A stretch of 47,424 nucleotides of DNA from Nitrospinota bacterium (GTDB lineage: Bacteria; JADFOP01): contig JADFOP010000014.1 of assembly GCA_022562795.1 (NCBI GenBank), forward strand, positions 1 to 47,424, given 5' to 3'. This document shows, piece by piece, positions 43,891 to 47,424 of this stretch. The stretch's first letter is position 1; every line of letters begins with the position of its first letter. The notes beneath the pieces were generated by a model, which was given only the letters and a program-made list of their open reading frames with translations, was not told the origin of the DNA and did no database searches. The translations under genes were made by a program, and so were the position numbers.

Positions 43891-43980
43891 GGAAATCCCG
43901 GAAAGGACGTTTGTTTACACCCGTCGCCGGCGTGTGATAGGGTTTGAGACCTCTGGATTCGTGCGTTAGGAGACCGCCGC

Positions 43981-44634
43981 GTGATTTCCGCAGACGCTCT
44001 TTGCTTCGACCTCGACGGCACCCTCATTGACTCAGCCGACGACCTTGTGCAGGCCACGATTCACAGCCTCCACGGCCTCGGGATCGACCCGCCCCCTCCA
44101 GAGGTGATAATTGGCTACGTCGGAGGCGGAGCCCGTGCGCTCTTGCAAGGCTCTATGGGCGAGGCTGCCACACCGGAGAGGCTGGAGGCGGGGCTGGCCA
44201 CGTTTATTGACTACTATGGAGCACACTTGCTAGACCACACCCTACCTTACCCCGGCGTGGAGGAGGTGCTGAGACATTTCTTCGCCACGAAACCCATGGG
44301 AGTGGTCACCAACAAGCCGGAGGCCTTCAGCCGAAGCATCCTCGAGGGTCTGGGGCTCGCAGGCTACTTCCGGGAGATTCTCGGCTACGACAGCGTGGAG
44401 AGGAAGAAGCCCCACCCCGAGGGAATATTACAGGCGCTCCATGGCTGGGGCGTGGAGCCCACTCGGGCCGTTATGGTGGGCGACAGCGACCACGACATCC
44501 TGGCGGGCAAGGCCGCCGGGACGGTGACGGTGGCGGTCGCCTACGGCTTCAAGTCCTCGGAGGAGCTACTCTCCGCCGGGCCCGACTATCTCATCCATGA
44601 TATCCGGGAGCTTATTGAACTCGTCGCACCCTGA
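43981..44634 (+). CDS. gph: Phosphoglycolate phosphatase-like HAD hydrolase
   Basis: 217-aa HAD-IA phosphatase. Nucleophile motif FDLDGTLIDS with Asp10 and Asp12, motif II VTNK, motif III Lys in KKPHPE and motif IV VGDSDHDI. The cap domain (about 18-80) is the helical C1 type of Gph. It likely removes 2-phosphoglycolate formed during DNA repair or photorespiration-like reactions; other small phosphates are possible. GTG start. Confidence 0.85.
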   Translation: MISADALCFDLDGTLIDSADDLVQATIHSLHGLGIDPPPPEVIIGYVGGGARALLQGSMGEAATPERLEAGLATFIDYYGAHLLDHTLPYPGVEEVLRHFFATKPMGVVTNKPEAFSRSILEGLGLAGYFREILGYDSVERKKPHPEGILQALHGWGVEPTRAVMVGDSDHDILAGKAAGTVTVAVAYGFKSSEELLSAGPDYLIHDIRELIELVAP

Positions 44635-44799
44635 AGGTCTCACGCCAAAGCTCCGCCTTTCCCACCGAATACTTTAAGGAAAAATTTGCAAATTTGGACT
44701 ACACCGATCCGGCTGATATCCGACTATATAAATAGACGGTATTATAGATTAGCCAAAGAAGGAAAGGGATTTTTCTGCCTCTTGCTGGGAGAGCCCGAA

Positions 44800-45024
44800 A
44801 TGTCCAATTTCTACAGAGTCGCCTTCTTCTGCCACGGCTGCGGACTGGAAAACTATTTCACCTACCATTGTGGGAATGAAGACATCTTAGTGGCCGTGAG
44901 GCAAGCCGCCAACTTCGACTGCCCTTCGGGATGCGACCCCCACATCGAAGACTTCGAGCTGACCAGCCTCCAGGAGGTTGCATGGCAGGCGGCAGTCGAG
45001 GCAGTAGGCGCCGTCTTCCACTAA
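44800..45024 (+). CDS. Small Cys-rich protein, possible metal binder
   Basis: 74 aa, not recognised. Cys pattern: C-x2-C in FCHGCG, a single C in YHCGNE, and C-x3-C in FDCPSGCDP, which could hold a zinc or iron-sulfur centre. The ATG at 44800 has GGGAG 8-10 nt upstream. A TTG at 44686 would add 38 residues (112 aa), but that upstream part is AT-rich and non-coding in composition. No signal peptide or TM in the short form. Confidence 0.6.
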   Translation: MSNFYRVAFFCHGCGLENYFTYHCGNEDILVAVRQAANFDCPSGCDPHIEDFELTSLQEVAWQAAVEAVGAVFH

Positions 45025-45083
45025 CGCCACCAAGTAATTTTCCATCCTTAAGAGCGTCCGTAGCTGTTTCGAAACCTTTGGGC

Positions 45084-46151
45084 CTAGAGGCTCGCCAAAG
45101 CGGCCTCATCGAGGCGTGTGACCAGGGCCGTAAGGAGCCTAAGGGTCGCCTCGTAGTCGGCCAGGTCGAGGATTCCGTAGTGGCTGTGGATGTATCGGAC
45201 GGGCACCCCAAGGACGATGGAGGGAACCCCCGTGCCCGATATGTGGATGCTGCCGGCGTCGGTGCCGCCTGTGTCGCGCACCACGAGCTGGTGGGCAATC
45301 CCCTCCTCTCGCGCCACGGCGATGACCATATCCTTAAGCGGCCCATGGACCACCATGGTTGGGTCGAAGCAGCGGATTTGGACCCCGCCGCCGAGGGCCC
45401 CCTGGGGATCGTCCTTGGCAAGGCCGGGCACATCGTCGGCCGGCGGCCCCTCCAGCACGATAGCCAGGTCGGGCTCGATCGCACGGGCGGCGGTCCTCGC
45501 CCCACGCAGCCCAACCTCCTCCTGCACCGTCGCCGCGGCGGCCACGGTATTGGGATGATCGAGCCTATGTAGGGCCTCAACGAACTCCACCAGCAGAGCG
45601 CACCCCACCCGGTCGTCGAAGGCCTTCCCCAGGATGCGACCTCCCCCGGCCAGGTGAACGAAGCTCGGCGCTGCGAAGATGAAGTCCCCGACGGAAATTC
45701 CCAGGGCTTCGACCGCCTCTTTGTCCGGAGCGCCGATGTCGATGAGCATCTCATCCAGGGGGGTCATGACATCCCTGTCGCGCTCCGAGGGCTTGCGTGA
45801 ATGGGGCGGCGTGGCTCCGATGACGCCTTCGACGAGCCCCTCTAAGCCTTTGAGCACGACCCGATGGCCCAAGACGGTCTGCGGGGACCAGCCGCCCAAC
45901 GGCTGGAAGCGTAGAAAGCCCCCCTTCGTGATTGACTTCACCATGAAGGCGATCTCGTCCATGTGGGCGGCGATCATGATGACCGGACGGGCCGCCGTCC
46001 CCTCTTTGGTGAAAATGACGCTGCCGAGCTTATCGCCGCTCACCGACGCCTTGCCGGCGAGCCGCTTCTTGATGAGCTCGGCCACGGACCCCTCGTCACC
46101 TGGGGCCCCAAGGGCCTCGGAGAGCTCGCGGAGCAGCTGAATACGATCCAT
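45084..46151 (-). CDS. M42-family aminopeptidase
   Basis: 355-aa co-catalytic metallo-aminopeptidase (FrvX/PepA-like TET peptidase). Metal and catalytic residues lie in IAAHMDEI (first His, Asp), GKAFDDRVG (bridging Asp), VQEEVGLRGA (catalytic Glu and next ligand), a Glu/Asp in the VLEG region and HSHYGILD. The family forms dodecameric cytosolic particles trimming peptides after proteasome- or Clp-type proteolysis, and may complement ClpC here. Specificity unknown. Confidence 0.88.
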   Translation of the reverse strand: MDRIQLLRELSEALGAPGDEGSVAELIKKRLAGKASVSGDKLGSVIFTKEGTAARPVIMIAAHMDEIAFMVKSITKGGFLRFQPLGGWSPQTVLGHRVVLKGLEGLVEGVIGATPPHSRKPSERDRDVMTPLDEMLIDIGAPDKEAVEALGISVGDFIFAAPSFVHLAGGGRILGKAFDDRVGCALLVEFVEALHRLDHPNTVAAAATVQEEVGLRGARTAARAIEPDLAIVLEGPPADDVPGLAKDDPQGALGGGVQIRCFDPTMVVHGPLKDMVIAVAREEGIAHQLVVRDTGGTDAGSIHISGTGVPSIVLGVPVRYIHSHYGILDLADYEATLRLLTALVTRLDEAALASL

Positions 46152-46315
46152 ATTCCGGTTGCCTCTAAAGGGGGTGGTAAAACCCTTTGGACTCTAGCAG
46201 ATTTACACTCCGCCCTCAAGACGGCGCGTTGTCCGAGCCCATCGCCTGTGGTAGATTGAGGTAGATTAAGGTAGGGTCGGGGGATGTCCCGAGGCCTCGC
46301 CTAACTGGTGAGACT

Positions 46316-46489
46316 GTGAGCAAGCGCAAGGCAAAACCCAGGCGGAAGAAAGGGCCCCCGGTGCGACTGGCGGTCCCACCCCCCGGTGGGGCTGTTGGGA
46401 CCAGACGGGGCCGCAAGGGATACGAGCGCTCCCGCGACCAGAAGGAAGTCAAGCGGCGGATCGATGAGTTGGAGGATGAGGAGGGCTAG
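46316..46489 (+). CDS. Small basic protein (57 aa)
   Basis: GTG start with GGTGAG 5 nt upstream. The first half is very basic (SKRKAKPRRKKG), then PVRLAVPPPGGAVGTRRGRKGYERSRDQ and an acidic tail ELEDEEG. The stop overlaps the next GTG in TAGTG, so translation is coupled to the TPR membrane protein. The charge pattern suggests RNA or DNA binding (inference). I do not know the family. Confidence 0.6.
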   Translation: MSKRKAKPRRKKGPPVRLAVPPPGGAVGTRRGRKGYERSRDQKEVKRRIDELEDEEG

Positions 46490-47025
46490 TGATAGCGGAG
46501 GTTGTCGCTGGCATGTTTGGCCGCCTAAGCCAATGGGCTAGCTCGGCCATCAGCAAGATAGGGGTAGAGTTCGCCTCCCCGGGCTATTACTACGAGCTCT
46601 TCGGGAAGGAGGCCGCCGAGGAGTGGCTGCCGATCGTGGACTGGCTTTATGGCGTGATGGGGCTTTTATACCTAGCCGCGCTCATCTACGTGTTTTATCG
46701 CTTCCGCTATCTCAGGCAGCTGCGGGACGGATGGGCGGAGTCCCGCCGGCGTCGGTCGTGGGCCAAGGCTGCGAAGGCCGAGCGGCTTAAAAAGCTGAAA
46801 GCCGCCGAGGCGGAGGCCGCAGGGGTCAGCTACGAGGCCTTCCAGGCCCTTCGGAGGGCCAATCGCGCCTTCGACGATGGCCGGTACGCCGAGGCCCTGG
46901 TCGCCTACGAGGAGGCGGGCCGCGCCACCCCGCCGCTCTCGTCAGCGTGGGTGGGCCGAGGGGCAGCCCTGGGCCGGCTCGGCCGCCACGAGGAGGCCCG
47001 CGAGGCCTTCGGGCGTGCCGGGCAA
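46489..47025 (+). CDS. TPR membrane protein, broken at a chimeric junction
   Basis: About the first 175 residues are authentic: an amphipathic N-terminus, one TM helix (about 50-72, [24 protein letters not shown]), a Lys/Arg/Ala coiled region and about two TPR-like units ([36 protein letters not shown]). The frame continues to 47325, but everything after ~47025 is antisense to trpS. The native C-terminus is therefore missing. Translationally coupled to the small basic gene. Confidence 0.65.
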
Positions 47026-47424
47026 GGGGTCGGCGTCGGTGCGCGCCTTGCGGATCTTGAGCGCGATATCGTCGGGCCCGTCGGTCATGTTGATGCGCGA
47101 ATAGTCCGAGGCGTCCGACTTGGACATCTTCTTGGTGCCGTCGCGCAGGCTCATGACGCGCGTCGCCGCGCCCTGGATCAGGGGCTCGACGATGGGAAAG
47201 ATCTCGGTGCCGAAATCGTTGTTGAACTTCTGCGCGATGTCGCGCGTCAGCTCCAGATGCTGCTTCTGGTCGTCGCCCACGGGCACGTGGGTCGCCTTGT
47301 AGACGAGGATGTCGGCGGCCATTAGCACGGGGTATGCATAGAGCCCGAGCCCGGCCGCGTCGCGCCGCTTGCCCGCCTTCTCCTTGAACTGGGTCATGCG
47401 GTTGAGCCAGCCCAGCGGCGTGAG
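47005..47424 (-). CDS. trpS: Tryptophanyl-tRNA synthetase fragment (foreign-looking)
   Basis: The frame is open from the right edge: [17 protein letters not shown], then [32 protein letters not shown], and the class-I KMSKS motif in [12 protein letters not shown]. These match the middle of bacterial TrpS, and the wording is closest to Alphaproteobacteria as I recall them. The protein stops mid-domain at PLPGTPEGL, about 80-90 residues before a normal C-terminus, exactly where the opposite-strand TPR gene breaks. A chimera or rearrangement is likely. Confidence 0.8.

Noticed and set aside
47026-47325. C-terminal 100 residues of the 46489 open frame as part of the TPR protein
   Set aside because: This stretch is antisense to trpS, whose KMSKS motif is plainly readable on the other strand.

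Overview
The window is GC-rich, densely coding Gram-negative chromosome, probably a draft or metagenome-derived contig from an uncultivated lineage. Several genes imply an outer membrane (RND efflux, a lipoprotein, periplasmic multihaem cytochrome, SurA/PpiC-like foldase). The gene mix (ClpC, FabL-like reductase, octahaem HAO-family cytochrome, AMMECR1, DUF4321, M42 peptidase) would fit deep-branching groups near Deltaproteobacteria, NC10, Tectomicrobia or Nitrospinota, but I cannot place it firmly. No rRNA, tRNA, CRISPR array or intact insertion sequence was found.

The most important observation is that this genome appears to decode UGA as selenocysteine, and two genes show it. (1) A 59-residue membrane protein at 10944-11123 has its own promoter and terminator. 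Its in-frame TGA is followed at +18 by a hairpin with a GGTC loop, laid out almost like the E. coli fdhF SECIS. (2) A DsbA-like thioredoxin-fold protein at 22531-23169 has TGA in place of the first Cys of its active site (U-P-H-C), with a GGTCCG-loop hairpin at +22. It overlaps by 1 nt a MauE/DoxX-like membrane protein, which suggests a selenium-based periplasmic disulfide relay. Conventional gene calling would truncate or miss both.

Layout. 1-4582: end of a phosphodiester glycosidase, a NUDIX CoA pyrophosphatase, a FabL-type enoyl-ACP reductase, clpC. 4583-5489: structured non-coding DNA. 5490-10334: marR-hlyD-RND efflux operon. 10411-11188: tandem-duplicated DUF2065-like protein and the small selenoprotein. 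11197-19116 (minus): hflX and a downstream gene, both with apparently non-AUG starts, a frameshifted metalloprotease/TPR/HEAT gene, a TPR protein, a 58-aa protein, comM. 19429-28827 (plus): secreted unknown, ispH, the Sec-DsbA/MauE pair, ferritin, polyprenyl synthase, AMMECR1, DUF4321, maf, acyl-CoA synthetase. 29229-32427: a compositionally different fatty-acid desaturase, sodB, bioB. 32510-37939 (minus): PQQ-type sugar dehydrogenase, octahaem cytochrome, glycogen debranching enzyme. 38218-46151: FUN14-like protein, YjbQ, an orphan oppDF ATPase pair, lipoprotein, ribokinase, PpiC, gph, Cys-rich protein, M42 peptidase. 46316-47424: a small basic protein and a TPR membrane protein that runs without a boundary into an opposite-strand alphaproteobacterial-looking trpS fragment. 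The last ~400 bp are probably an assembly chimera.

Functionally the window combines oxidative-stress and redox handling (SOD, ferritin, Sec-DsbA/MauE, multihaem cytochrome), isoprenoid and quinone supply (ispH, polyprenyl synthase), fatty acid metabolism (FabL, acyl-CoA synthetase, desaturase) and protein quality control (ClpC, HflX, PpiC).
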